A stretch of 64,000 bases of DNA from Nicotiana tabacum (Eukaryota > Streptophyta > Magnoliopsida > Solanales > Solanaceae), in NCBI RefSeq assembly GCF_000715075.1, contig NC_134096.1, positions 61,885,854 to 61,949,853 on the forward strand. Direction: 5' to 3'. This document shows, piece after piece, positions 11,532 to 24,179 of the stretch. Position numbers and translations under genes: made by a program. Positions within the stretch are counted from its first letter, which is position 1; each line of letters opens with the position of its first letter. The notes below the pieces were generated by a model, which had not been told where the DNA came from, did no database searches, and was given only the letters and a program-made list of their open reading frames with translations.

Positions 11532-12863
11532 GTGTAGACTATAAGGATTTAAACAAGGCATGCCCTAAAGACTCAAGGCCGTTTCCACCCATTGATAAAA
11601 TGATTGATGCTACGGCCGGGAACTATCTAATGAGCTTACTTGATTCTTACTCTGGGTATAATCAGATAAAGATGAACCTGCAGGATCAAGAAAATACTTC
11701 TTTCATAACAAACGTTGGCACATATTGCTATAATGTGATGTCTTTAGGGCTTAAAATGCTGGAGCCACTTATCAGAGGCTCGTTGATAAGATGTTTGAGA
11801 ATCAGATAGGCAAATTGATGGAATTATATATTGATGGAATGTTACTTAAGTCTTTAAATGTAGAAGATCATCTTAAACATCTCCAAGAAACTTTCAACAT
11901 TCTGAGGAAGTACAACATGAAACTCAACCCGGAGAAGTGTGCCTTTGGGGTTGGCTCCGGAAAATTCTTGGGGTTTCTAGTCTCGCAGAGAGGGATCGAG
12001 GTAAATCTTGATAAAATCAAAGCCATCCAGGACATCTTTAAAGGAATTACAAAGATTGGATGATAGGTTGGCGGATCTTAGCAGGCTCATCTCGAGGTCC
12101 TCGGAAAAATACCACACTTCTTTTCACTTCTAAAAATGAAGAACGACTTTGTGTGGACTCTGGAATGCCAACAGGCCTTGAAAGACCTAAAAAGGTACCT
12201 GTCTAGCCCTCTGTTACTACCAAAACCGGAGGAAGGAGAGAAGTTGTTAATTTATCTAGCGGTATCAAAAGTAGCGGTAAGTTTCGTTTTGGTCCGAGAA
12301 GAAAAAGGTACGTAATTTTCTATTTATTACGTTAGAAAAATATAATCAGGAGTGGAGACTTGTTATCTGCACCTCGAAAAGATGACTTAGCTCTGTAGTT
12401 GCCTCTCGAAAGATTAGGCCTTTTTTTCAGTGTCACCCAATAGCCGTTGTGATAACTTTTCGCTTAAGGAATGTCCTTCACAAGGCTGAGTTGTCAGGCC
12501 ATTTGACTAAGTGGACAGTCGAAGTTAGCGAATTCGGCATTGAATATAAGCCGAGCACTGCAATTAAGTCACAAGTTTTGGCCGATTTCAGTCCGGGATT
12601 AATGCCTATGGCTGCCAAGGTACCATTGTTGGTATCGGGGACGACATCAGGAGTTTGAACCTTGTTTACGGATGGAGCCTCCAACGTAAAATGGTCCAGT
12701 CTCGGGGTAGTTTTGATCATGCCCTCGGGGGAGACCTAAGACATGCTATTAGTATTGTTCGTTAACTAACAATGAATTTGAGTATGAGGCTTTGTTTGCA
12801 GGACTTGAACTGGCTCGGGGACTGGGTTCCGAGGGCATCGAGATAAAGTTCGATTACTAGTTT
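11532..12863 (+). pseudogene. Tat-lineage Ty3/gypsy reverse transcriptase and RNase H, broken
   Basis: Frames give DLNKACPKD, then IDATAGNYLMSLLDSYSGYN at 11600, a frameshift near 11750, and then FENQIGKLMELYIDGMLLKS. The RT catalytic motif normally reads YVDDMLVKS; here the second Asp is Gly (YIDG), which should abolish polymerisation. RNase H follows (LFTDGASNVKWSSLGVV near 12665). The frame is interrupted at 12869 by a solo LTR and resumes at 16628 with VDQVYEIFDTK. Confidence 0.88.
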
Positions 12864-12868
12864 GTGAT

Positions 12869-15329
12869 TGTAACGACCCGACAGGTTGTTTTGAGAATTT
12901 AATCCTCGTTCGATGGCATAAGGCACTGAGCAGCTTCGTATTATGTGTATTGACTTGCGTGCATGGTTGAATTTAAGTACCAGATGATTCGGAGTGATTT
13001 GGGATGCTTAGTCCCTAAAACGGAAGTTTAAGCTGTAGGATTTTGACCGTAGTCGGAACTGTGTGAAGATGACTCCAGAATGGAGTTTTGTCCGTTCTGT
13101 TAGCTCCGTTGGGTATTTTGGACCTAGGGACGTGTCCAGATTGTGTTTTGGAGGTCTGTAGCTCATTTAGGGTTGAAATGGCGAAAGTCAAATTTTTAGA
13201 GATTTTGACCCATAGTAGACTTTTTGATATCAGGGTCAAAATCTGATTCTGGAATTTGGAGTAGGTTCGTAATGTTAAATATGACTTGTGTGCAAAATTT
13301 AGGGTCAATCGGACGCAGTTTGATAGGTTTCGGCGTCGGTTATAGAAATTTGAAGTTCCAAGTTCATTAAGTTTGAATTGGAGGGTGATTCGTATTTTTA
13401 GCATTGTTTGATGTTATTTGAGGGCTCGACTAAGTTTGTATGGTGTTCTAGGACTGGTTGGTATGTTTGGTTGAGGTCCCGGGGGCCTCGGGTGAGTTTC
13501 AGATGCTTAACAGATCCAAATGTGGACTTGTGTAATTGCTGAAGCTTTCAAGCTTTTGGTGTAATCGCACCTGCAGTGGGTGGCCGCAGGTGCGCACTCG
13601 CACGTGTGGAAGGGAGCTCACAGATGTGGCCCTGGTCTGGGTAACCAGTGGTCGCAGATGCAACAAAAGGGGCGCATAAGTGGAGCCGCTCCTGCGGCGA
13701 AGGGATCACAGAAGCGGAAGGCAAGCTGAGTGAGGATTCCGCAAAAGCAGACAAGAATCCGCAGGCGCGCACTCGCAAGTGCAGCCTTATGCTCTCAGAA
13801 GCAGACCAGAGGACTTAAGTCATTTCCGCACCTGCGATGGAATTTCCGCAGGTGCAACGTCGCAGGTGCAACTTGAAGCCCGCAGAAGCGGAAATCGCTG
13901 GGCAGAAAAGGGCTAAGTGTGAGGTTTATTTCATCCTCCAATGTTGGACCTAGAGAGCTCGGATTGAGGCAAAATTTCGAGGGATTTTCATAGGAAGCTT
14001 GTGGGTAATGATTCTTAACTCTTTTGTGGTTTTATCTCATTAATTTATAGTTGAATTAATCATTTAATTAAGGAATTTGGTTGGGAAATTGAGAAAATAA
14101 GTTGGAAAGTTCTTCAAATAAATTTTTGAGTTTTGATTTGGATTTTGATATCAGATTTGGATAATTTTGGTATGAGTGAACTCGTGGTTGATTGGGTGTT
14201 CGTATTTTATGACTTTTACCCGATTCCGAGACATGGGCCCGGGTCGACTTTTTGGGCCGAATTTTTTATTCTTTGCTAAAGTCATAGATTTATTATTTAA
14301 ATTAGTTTCTCGTAATTTTATTTATGATATGTAATTGTGTTTGGCTAGATTTGGGCCATTTAGAGTCAGATAATCGAGGAAAAGGCATTCTTATTGATTG
14401 ATTGAGCTTGGTTCGAGGTAAGTATCTTGCCTAACTTCATGTGGGGGAACTACCCCTTAGGATTTGAGTCTTCTATGCTAATTGTAGTCCGTGTACGCGA
14501 GGTGACGAGTACGTGCTTGGACTTATTTGTGAAAAGTTGGCCTTTTAGGGTTCTTAGGTCCTTGTATTCAGTAATTATGCAGTTGTTATGTTATGAATAC
14601 GTCTCTTAAGTACTAGTTTCACCTCTACCAGCTTTAATTAGAATTAATTACTTCATGATCCACCCTTGATGCTTATTTGAGTCATCTGTGCCTTAACTGA
14701 AATTGTTATCTCTTCTATTGCCATGTTATCTTTCCCCAAACTGCTTATCTTTATTTGAAGTTATAATTATCTCTTTTTTAATTGTTCATCCTTAATTGAG
14801 GCTATGATTATCTTTCTGTTGCTTATCCCTAATTGGATTTGTTATATCTCTTTCTTAATTGCCAACCTTAAAAGAAGTTAGATATCCTATATTTTAGTTG
14901 ACTTGTCCTTATTTGGAATTATTCCCCTTGTGTTAGCTCCCTCATTGTCGAACTGTACATCGTGGACCGTTGTTACATAATATTTCCTTTCTTGTTGAGC
15001 TATTCTTATTATGACTAGCATTCTTTATTGTGGCCACTCCTTGTGGATTAATTCCTCCATCCCTTTAAGTTCTGGAATTTCTGAGTTGATTTATTTGTTG
15101 TACCCTTGTATTAGTATTATTGTTGTTGTTGCACTTGTTGTTCTTGCATATTTACTTTTGGGACTACGAGGCGGTACCTCGGGAGATCCCATGTTGAGCA
15201 TTTACTTTTGGTACTACGAGATGGTATCTCAGGAGTGTCCTTTGTTGACATATTGTTGTTATGGGGTTGCACGAGGTTTCTGCCGTGCTATTGTTACTAT
15301 TGATATTTGCACATGCGACGTGACAAGGC

Positions 15330-15382
<53 letters not shown>

Positions 15383-16627
15383 ATATATATATGTGGGTTG
15401 TGCATGTGGAGAGACAAGGTGGGAACATTATTATGCACGTGTGGCGAGACAAGGAAGGCATTTACTTTACTATTACACACATGGCGAGACAAGGTAGTCT
15501 ATGTCAGGGATTGATTTATGATGATTTGTGATGGCCTGGGGGCATTCTTGTTGTTGATATTTGTATAGTGGTACACTTATCTGTGTGAGCTTTATTTTGT
15601 AAAAGTTGTGAGAAAATATTCTATGTGCAGTTCGTTCTTTTCCTTATGCTCATTAGCAGGTATGAACTATGTTAGGACACTTGCACAAGCATACACGTAG
15701 TTAAGCACTCTTATCGGATAAGAGGTTTTCTTGATATTGTTGAGTATAGATGCACACCCTTGTTTACTTGCCTTCTTTGTGAGAATGGCTCTATTTGGCA
15801 CATGAGTCGTCAGTGCGGTTATGAAGTGTAAGGAGGGCACAGGATGCCAAATGTTAGGGTTCAGTTATTGAGACCCGTGAATTGTGATTAGCCCGAGGTT
15901 CGATACCTCGTGGAGTTTGTTAACTAAAACCTGATGTGAAGGCGGTCGTTATTGCTGAGTTATTATTTGTGCTTGATGTATCTGTGATTTCGGATTTAGG
16001 TTGTGTTTACGTTCACCCTTCTGTGTAATTATTATGGTATTCCGCTAATACTTGTTGTTGTTCTTTCCTATTGCAATTAATGTATTGTTAGTCATATCGC
16101 GTAGTCTTTATGTAGATATTATACTCTGTTGTTTCTACACTTATACTTTGTTCAGGTCATTTAGTCCAGTAGGTGTCTTGACTATTCCTCGTCACTACTC
16201 CACTGAGGTTAGTCTTGATACTTGTTGTGTACCTCCCTGGTGTACTCATACTACACTTCTGTACATTTTTGTGTAGATCCAAGTATTTCGAAGTCAGTTG
16301 ATCATTAGCTAGTTATGCGGATTGTTGTTGTGGAGACTCAAGGTAAACCTGTTGCTGCATTCGCAGGCTTCGGAGTCACCTTCTGATTTGTATTCATATT
16401 GTTACTTTATTTCAAACAGTTGTATTTAGAAGAATTGTAGCAAACTCTGTAGAGATTATGACTTGTACTATCAGGTTTTGGGAATTGTACATTTTATAGA
16501 GGAATCCATTTCAAAAGTTGTTAGATGTTATTTATTATTGTTATTATTCAGTAAATGTTAGGGTTACCTAGTCCCTAAGACTAGGTGCCATCACGGTACC
16601 CAACGGAGGGAAAATTGGGTCGTGATA
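12869..16627 (+). mobile_element. Tekay-type solo LTR (LTR3), 3.76 kb
   Basis: It starts TGTAACGACCCGACAGG and ends GGGTCGTGATA (CA changed to TA). Both sides are the same Tat RNase H gene. The five bases before it are GTGAT and the five after are GTGGT, a target duplication with one change. There is no internal sequence, so it is a solo LTR left by LTR-LTR recombination. It contains a CGCAGAAGCG-word cluster (13565-13890), the AGGTGACGAG stem-loop (14488-14523), two 3' hairpins (16187-16208 and 16259-16276), a TACGAGG-type minisatellite (about 15150-15240) and a TA tract. Confidence 0.88.
15330..15392. repeat. TA-dinucleotide microsatellite
   Basis: A run of alternating TA repeats, interrupted once by GTGTG, lies inside solo LTR3. 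It produces poly(Ile-Tyr) chance frames on both strands, which are not genes. Confidence 0.95.
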
Positions 16628-18106
16628 GTGGTCGACCAAGTGTATGAGATTTTCGACACAAAGTTAGAGTGTGTGCAATAGTACTTGAACAAGGTTCAAG
16701 CATTACTTCCACGATTTAGAGAATGGTCAATCATCTATATTCCAAGGGAAGAAAATATGGAAGCACATGCATTGACTAATTTAGGGTCTCCCACGGAGAT
16801 GAAAGGATCTGATTTTCGGTACTGTCGTCCAATTACTATATTCGGTGTTGGATGTTGACGACTACTATGAAGTAAATTCAACCAACTTAATTTAGGAGTG
16901 GAGAAACAAGTTCATTGAATATCTCAAACATGGTAAATCAATGAAGACCCAAAGGCGTCACGGGTACTGCTGACCAAAGCAGCTTGCTACAATCTCGTAG
17001 ATGGACAGTTATACAGGATATCATTCCAAGGACCACTAGCTCGGTGTCTAGGGGCATCTGAGGTAGACTACATGATGAGATAAGTCCATGAAGGAGTCTG
17101 CAAAAATCGTTCTGGTGTAGACTCGTTTGTCCTAAAGTTGATCAGGGAAGATTATTATTGGCCCTGGATGGAACAAGATGCAAACATATTCATACAAAAG
17201 TGCGACAAATGTCAACGTCATGCACAGTTAGTGCATCAACAAGTAGAACTTTTGCATTCGATGGTGTCTCCTTGGCCATTCATGAAATGGGGGATGGACA
17301 TAGTTTGTCCTTTACCTTTTAGTTTTAACTGATTATTTCACTAAATGGGTTGAAGCAGGTCCTTACTAAACGATCGGAGAACGCATAGTGGTTGACTTCA
17401 TATGGGACCACATAATCTGTCGTTTGGCATTCCGAAGGAGATTGCTTGTGACAACAGGCCGCGGTTCATAGGTTCAAATGTTACAAAGTTCTTGGAAGTT
17501 TTAAATATCAAACAGATCACTTCTTCGTCGTACCACCCGATCGCTAACAGGCATGTGGAATAAACCAACCAGGTAATTATTCAAAACCTTAAAAATAAGT
17601 TAGAAGATGCTAAGGGCAAGTGGCCAGATGAGCTACCAGGGGTGCTGTGGGCATACCGAACCGCAGTAAAGTCAAGCACGGGAGAAACATCTTTTTCTCT
17701 CATATATGACTCGAAGGATCTTATACTGATGGAAGAAGGGGAGCAGACTTTGCGGTTTTCCTAAGCGAACAACGGATCAAATAATGAAGCATTACAGGTG
17801 AATCTAGACTTTCTTGAAGAACACCGGGACATGTCATACATGAGGATGGTGGCCCCAAATCATAAGATAGAAAGGTATTACAATCTCATGGTGAGTCTCT
17901 GTTAATTTAAAGTTTGAGATTTGCTTATGAGGAAAGTCACTCAAAGCACTCTGAAAGTTTATGTCGGGAAGTTGAGACCACCGTGGGAAGGGCCTTATCA
18001 GGTTTTAGCTATCACCTGTAAAGAATCATATGAATTGAAAAATCAAGATGGAGTCAAATTGTCTAGCAATTGGAATGTGACTTACCTCAAAAGGTATTAC
18101 TGCTGA
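16628..18106 (+). pseudogene. Tat-lineage RNase H end and integrase, copy 1 (broken)
   Basis: RNase H resumes (VVDQVYEIFDTK, then ALLPRFREWSIIYIPREEN) and leads to the integrase HHCC zinc region (VHEGVCKN ... IQKCDKCQRHAQ, about 17085-17225). The core follows: SPWPFMKWGMDIV near 17270, CDNRP near 17450, and a YHP..N motif near 17530. The C-terminal barrel is RKVTQSTLKVYVGKLRPPWE at 17936, and the end is NWNVTYLKRYYC, stop at 18104. Stops and frameshifts are many (for example after PLPFSFN at 17332). Several are shared with copy 2, so the gene was dead before duplication. Confidence 0.88.
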
Positions 18107-19526
18107 AGATTCCTGCCAATACCGAAAGTGTCTGCTGCACTCTTTTTTACGTCGACCAGTTTTTGTCCTGATCGAGTTTTTCTGGCAAGGTATACTACGA
18201 TGGGAGGATCGTCGACAAAGGAAATACCTTTAAATATCAAGGCACTAAAGTTCTCGCACCAATAGGACCAAAAAATACGAGCTCACGTGGTAAACAACTT
18301 GTGGATGGTTAAATAATCTTTGGCTCGATGGCAAACCTCGCCTTCCACTATTCAAAAAGATTATTTAACCATTCACAAGTTGTCTCCACCGATGAAGCAG
18401 CAATATGAATACAATACTTCTGGTGTTTGAGTTCTCATATTTAGCATTCAAACACTCGGGGGAATGGATGATACGACATCAAGAGTGCCACGAACACCGG
18501 GGACTGTAAGAATCGGGATCAATATCTTATCTGGACCAGGGACTACATGATCAGCCCCGTAGAAATAACTTGTACAAGTCGCCCACATACATTGACAGAT
18601 TTATTTACTTAATCAACCGAATGTTTATGTGAATGTAATCTTAAAGATAAAAGGGAATAAATCAAAGTCTTTTTTCATACTTGTTTTATTTCTTGTCCAA
18701 ATGATAAGTTAATTTATTTTGTCATTTGAGAGTTAACAAAAACGTTAAATGCTTGTGCCGTAATGAACAGGAGACGTCCTCTTCAAGAGAACGTAAACAT
18801 AAAGGCCCTCTCTTATGAAACTCTCAGAGTCACTACTTGGAATAATTATTATGGTGTCCCAAGTCACCGGTTTATTTTAAAATCCCAAATCGAGGAAATT
18901 ACTCTATTTATGGTCCGCGAACACCAGAAAACCAGGTAAGGAATTCTGTTAACCCGAGTGAAGGTGTGAGGCACTCCTGAGTTTTGTAGTTTTAGCACGG
19001 TCACTCAACTATTAATAATTGGCCTAATTATCTGAATTATTACATGTTTAGAACCTATTGTGCATTTTTAACTTTCTAACCACTTTTAATAGAGTGTTAA
19101 TTGCTTTTATGATTTATGGAATTTATTTAAATAAGTCGCGATGTCGCACACTTATCGTTTTTGTACCATTGTGAATCGCTCCATGTGAAAGCACCCGCGA
19201 TCCACAACATGTTGACTTTTATTATTATTGGAAGTTATGGTCTAGTCACATGAAACTCACACTCGAATTAGGGATTACGTATCATGACTATGCCACGAGA
19301 ACCATACCCATAGCCACGATGATTTATTAATTGAGCCTAAAGCGAACTACAATGTTCATAAATTATTTTAACTGCCTAAGGTTTGAAGTTACTTGTGGAG
19401 GTCTCAGTTATGAATGTATTGATATACAAGAAAATATGAACAACATCAAAATGAAAGTACAACTCTAGCATTTGCTTATCTTGAAGTTAACCGCTTGTCC
19501 AAATACCAGAAGGAAAAATCAGCACT
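18107..19526 (+). mobile_element. Tat post-pol spacer and truncated LTR-like sequence, copy 1
   Basis: There are no proteins. The first 500 bp are the non-coding 3' spacer typical of Tat elements (ACACCGGGGACTGTAAGAA, GGACCAGGGACTACATGATC). From about 18770 the text is LTR-like (GTGTCCCAAGTCACCGG, AAGGAATTCTGTTAACCCG). It stops abruptly at 19526, where the tandem duplication restarts, so this LTR-like copy is 3'-truncated. Confidence 0.65.
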
Positions 19527-19774
19527 CCTTCTGATTTGTATTCATATTGTTACTTTATTTCAAACAGTTGTATTTAGAAGAATTGTAGAAAATCTATAGA
19601 GCTTATGACTTATACTACCAGGTTTTGGGAATTGTACATTTTATAGAGGAATCCATTTCAAAAGTTGTTAGATGTTATTTATTATTGTTATTATTCAGTA
19701 AATGTTAGGGTTACCTAGTCCCTAAGACTAGGTTCCACAACGGTACCCAACGGAGGGAAAATTGGGTCGTGATA

Positions 19775-21252
19775 GTGGTCGACCAAGTGTATGAGATTTT
19801 CGACACAAAGTTAGAGCGTATGCAATAGTACTTGAACAAGGTTCAAGCATTACTTCCACGATTTAGAGAATGGTCAATCATCTATATTCCAAGGGAAGAA
19901 AATATGGAAGCACATGCATTGACTAATTTGGGGTCGCCCACACAGATGAAAGGATCTGATTTTCGGTACGGTCGTCCAATTACTATATTCGGTGTTGGAT
20001 GTTGACGACTATTGTGAAGTAAATTCGACCAACTTAATTTATGGCTGGAGAAACGAGTTCATTGAATATCTCAAACATGGTAAATCAATGAAGACCCAAA
20101 GGCGTCACGGGTACTACTGACCAAAGCAGCTTGCTACAACCTCGTAGATGGACAGTTATACAGGATATCATTCCAAGGACCACTAGCTCGGTGTCTAGGG
20201 GCATCTGAGGTAGACTACATGATGAGATAAGTCCACGAAGGAGTCTGCAAAAATCATTCCGGTGCAGACTCTTTTGTTCTAAAGTTGATCAGGGAAGATT
20301 ATTATTGGCCTCGGATGGAACAAGATGCAAAAATATTCATACAAAAGTGCGACAAATGTCAGCGTCATGCACAATTAGTGCATCAACCAGTAGATCTTTT
20401 GCATTCGATGGTGTCTCCATGGCCATTCATGAAATGGGGGATGGACATAGTTTGTCCTTTACCTTTTAGTTTTAACTGATTATTTCACTAAATGGGTTAA
20501 AGCAGGTCCTTACTAAACGATCGGAGAGCGCACATTAGTTGACTTCATATAGGACCACATAATCTGTCGTTTGGCATTCCGAAGGAGATTTCTTGTGAAA
20601 ACGGGCCGTAGTTCATAGTTTCAAATGTTACAAAGTTCTTGGAAGGGTTAAGATCAAACAGATCAATTCTTCGTCGTACCACCCGATCTCTAACAGGCAT
20701 GTGGAATAAACCAACAAGGTAATTATTCAAAACCTTAAAAAGAAGTTAGAAGATGCTAAGGGCAAGTGGCCAGATGGGCTACCAGGGGTGCTGTGGGCAT
20801 ACCGGACCATAGTAAAGTCAAGCATGGGAGAAACATCTTTTTCTCTCATATATGACTCGAAGGATCTAATACCGGTGGAAGAAGGGGAACAGACTTTGCG
20901 GTTTTCCTGAGCGAACAAAGGATCAAATAATGAAGCGTTGCTGGTGAATCTAGACTTTCTTGAAGAACACCAGGACCTGTCATACGTGAGGATGGTGGCC
21001 CAAAATCATAGGATAGAAAGGTATTACAATCACATGGTGAGTCTCTGTTATTTTAAAGTTTGAGATTTGCTTATGAGGAAAGTCACTCAAAGCACTCTGA
21101 AAGTTTATGTCGGGAAGTTGAGACCACCGTGGGAAGGGCCTTATCAGGTTTTAGCTATCACCTGTAAAGAATCATATGAAATGAAAAATCAAGATGGAGT
21201 CAAATTGTCTAGCAATTGGAATGTGACTTACCTCAAAAGGTATTACTGCTAA
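19775..21252 (+). pseudogene. Tat-lineage RNase H end and integrase, copy 2 (broken)
   Basis: This is the duplicate of the copy at 16628. It has the same order: RNase H tail, HHCC (KCDKCQRHAQLVHQPVDLLH at about 20350), integrase core and C-terminal barrel ending NWNVTYLKRYYC at 21250. It shares the stop after PLPFSFN and carries its own extra changes, for example a short deletion near 20650 (GGTTAAGATCAAACAG against GTTTTAAATATCAAACAG). Confidence 0.87.
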
Positions 21253-24166
21253 AGATTCCTGCCAATACTGAAAGTGTCTGCTGCACTCTTTTTTTCTTCG
21301 ACCAGTTTTTGTCCTGATCGGGTTTTTCTGGCAAGGTATACTACGATGGGAGGATCGTCGACAAAGGCAAGACCTTTAAATATCAAGGCACTAAACTTCT
21401 CACACCAATGGGATCAACAAAGACGAGCTCACGTGGTAAACAACTTGTGGATGGTTAAATAATCTTTGGCTCGATGGCAAACCTCGCCTTCCACTATTCA
21501 AAAAGATTATTTAACCATTCATAAGTTGTCTCCACCGATGAAGCAGTAATATGAATACAATACTTATGGTGTTTGAGTTCTCATATTTAGCATTCAAACA
21601 CTAGGGGGAATGCATGATACGACATCAAGAGTTCCACGAACAGCGGGGAGTGTAAGAATCGGGATCAATATCTTATCTGGACCAGGGACTACATGATCAG
21701 CCCCGTAGAAATAACTTGTACAAGTCGCCCACATACATTGACAGATTTATTTACTTAATCAAACGAATGTTTATGTGAATGTAATCTTAAATATAAAAGG
21801 GAATAAATCAAAGTCTTTTTTCATACTTGTTTTATTTCTTGTCCAAATGATAAGTTAATTTATTTTATCATTTGAGAGTTAATAAAAACGTTAAATGCGT
21901 GTGCCGTAATGAACAGGAGACGTCCTCTTCAAGAGAACGTAAACATAAAGGCCCTCTCTTATAAAACTCTCAGAGTCGCCACTTGGAATAATTATTATGG
22001 TGTCCCAAGTCACCGGTTTATTTTAAAATCCCAAATCGAGGAAATTGACTCTATTTATGGTCCTCGAACACCAGATGACCAGGTAAGGAATTCTGTTAAC
22101 CCGGGAGAAGGTGTGAGGCACTCCCGAGTTTCGTGATTTTAGCACAGTCACTCAACTATTAATAATTGGCCTAATTATCTGAATTATTACATGTTTAGAA
22201 TCTATTGTGCATTTTTAACTTTCTAACCGCTTTTAATAGAGTGTTAATTGCTTTTACGATTTATGGAATTTATTTAAATAAGTCGCGATGTCGCACACTT
22301 ATCGTTTTTGTACCATTGCGAATCCCTCCACGTGAAACGCACCCGCGATCCACAACATGTTGACTTTTATTATTATTTGAAGTTATGGTCGAGTCACGTA
22401 AAACTCACACTCGAATTAGGGATTACGTATCATGACTATGCCACGGGAACCGTACCCATAGCCATGATGATTTATTAATGACGCCTAAAGCAAACAACAA
22501 TGTTCATAAATTATTTTAACTGCCTAAGGTTTGAAGTTACATATGGAGGTCTCAGTTATGAATGTATTGATATACAAGAAAATATGAACAACATCAAAAT
22601 GAGTGTACAACTCCAGCATTTGCTTATCTTGAAGTTAATCGTTTGTCCAACTAGTAGACGGAAAAACCAGCACTCAATTTCAATATCCACTGCTCAAAGA
22701 TGAGTATGCAGTAATTTTCTGATGTTCTTTCTTTATTTTGAAGAATGATTATGCTAAATCTTAATTAGCCTGTTAACTACTTGTCCAAATACCATATGGA
22801 ATCTTGGACATGGATTACTACAAATAAAGCTCAACTAAGAGATGCTCACAAGCATTATTAATGGACTTTTGATTCTATATTTTGTACTCAAACTATTAAT
22901 GGGCCCAAATCTAAGAAAGCCCAAGTTCGAAATCCATACTAAATGAATTCAATTATAGCCTACCAAATTTAATCAAAATTCGAATAAACGCAGACTCAAC
23001 CAATCACGGAGGATGGATTATATGACTTTTTAAACGTTACCAGAGAATCAATCAAATTTTGAAATTATGACAGATTCATTGCAGTAAAAATAAGAAATCA
23101 TAATTCCAAACTAATTTAGTCTTCAAACACACGAGATCTATTAGCGTAAAGCAACAAACAACTTGAGCTTCATTCATGATTTCAAGTCAAAGCAACAACG
23201 ACGTATGAATATACCTATGAGCAGAGAACAACTGAACAATAGATGAATCAACCGAAAAGGTGCCAAATAAAGGCTACATAGAAGTGATGAAACCCAGCAG
23301 ACTTGAATAGCTAAAATCAACAATGAAACAGCAACATTGGATCTCAGTTATCCCTCCAAAATCCCAGCAGATACAATGCAAGAGAATAGAATCCAAATCA
23401 GTTTTCAATTCCCTTTTTTTTTATTTTTTCGATCTGACTTTTGCTTTCTGAATTTCAAAATTTGTTCTTCACTATCTTGTGTGTGTTTGTAAAAATTACT
23501 GATGGTAAATCGCATGTGTATGTCAATGAAATCAGAGAGGAACGAGAAGGAAATGAGTGTGTGAGGGATCTGAGAGCTTATTGGGCAGCTAGGGATTTTT
23601 TTAAGGGAGAAATTCGTTCTCCTCTCTAGGAGATTTTAGGAAGATAGGTTATTTTAATAAGTGAAGAGAGGGATGATGGGCCAGGCGGGTCGGATAAATG
23701 GGAATGGTTGGGCGAAATTGGAGCAAGATTTGGGCCGCTGATCACTGGCCCATTTTGGAAATAAAGTAAATAGCCTCTTTCTTTCCTAGTCTAAATATTT
23801 TCTAAATTGACCAATATAATTCTAATTAAATCTAACTATGCAAAATTAACCTAATTATCTATTTTCTAACAATTAACTAATTATTTAAATAATAATGCAT
23901 GTAAAGTGCCTAATGTATTTTTGGTATTTTAATATTTTACCAATGCAATTAATTATGCAATTAAAATCTAAAAATATAAAGATTAAAATATTTTTTTATT
24001 TTTTAAGATTTAAAATGCTACTAAAATGCACCAAACACAAATACGCACAAAACAAATTAAGTAAAATATAGAAAAATTCCTAAAATTCTATAAAATAATT
24101 AAAAAGTTATTTTTTGAGATTTATTTAGGAGTAATTTCATATATTAGGCAAAAATTACGTGCTCAC
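21253..24166. mobile_element. Tat post-pol spacer followed by an LTR, probably a solo LTR; right edge 24166
   Basis: The spacer repeats copy 1. LTR-like text starts around 21900-21970 (GAGTCGCCACTTGGAA, GTCACCGGTTTATTTTAAAA) and runs without coding capacity to ACGTGCTCACA at 24166. Read on the minus strand this gives a TGTGAGCACG start, a familiar Solanaceae Ty3/gypsy LTR terminus. The sequence right of 24166 is the antisense ORF of the Tat element, so this LTR interrupts that element. I could not fix the left boundary or a target duplication. The 1.5 kb after 22675 are AT-rich and hold no gene. Confidence 0.6.
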
Positions 24167-24179
24167 AGGAGGTTGTTCC

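Larger units (their letters stand above)
16379..22674. repeat. 3,148-bp tandem duplication (copy 1 16379-19526, copy 2 19527-22674)
   Basis: The text beginning CCTTCTGATTTGTATTCAT occurs at 16379 and again at 19527, and everything downstream repeats with a constant offset of about 3,147 bp as far as CAGCACTC near 22675. The unit covers the last 250 bp of solo LTR3, Tat RNase H and integrase, the post-pol spacer and part of an LTR. At the junction AGCACT is joined to CCTTCTG with about 1 bp of shared sequence, which suggests end-joining or replication slippage rather than homologous recombination. The copies differ by scattered substitutions and small indels. Confidence 0.93.

Noticed and set aside
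15011..15531. 167-codon frame with Ile-Tyr runs
   Set aside because: It crosses a TA microsatellite and lies wholly in the non-coding solo LTR.
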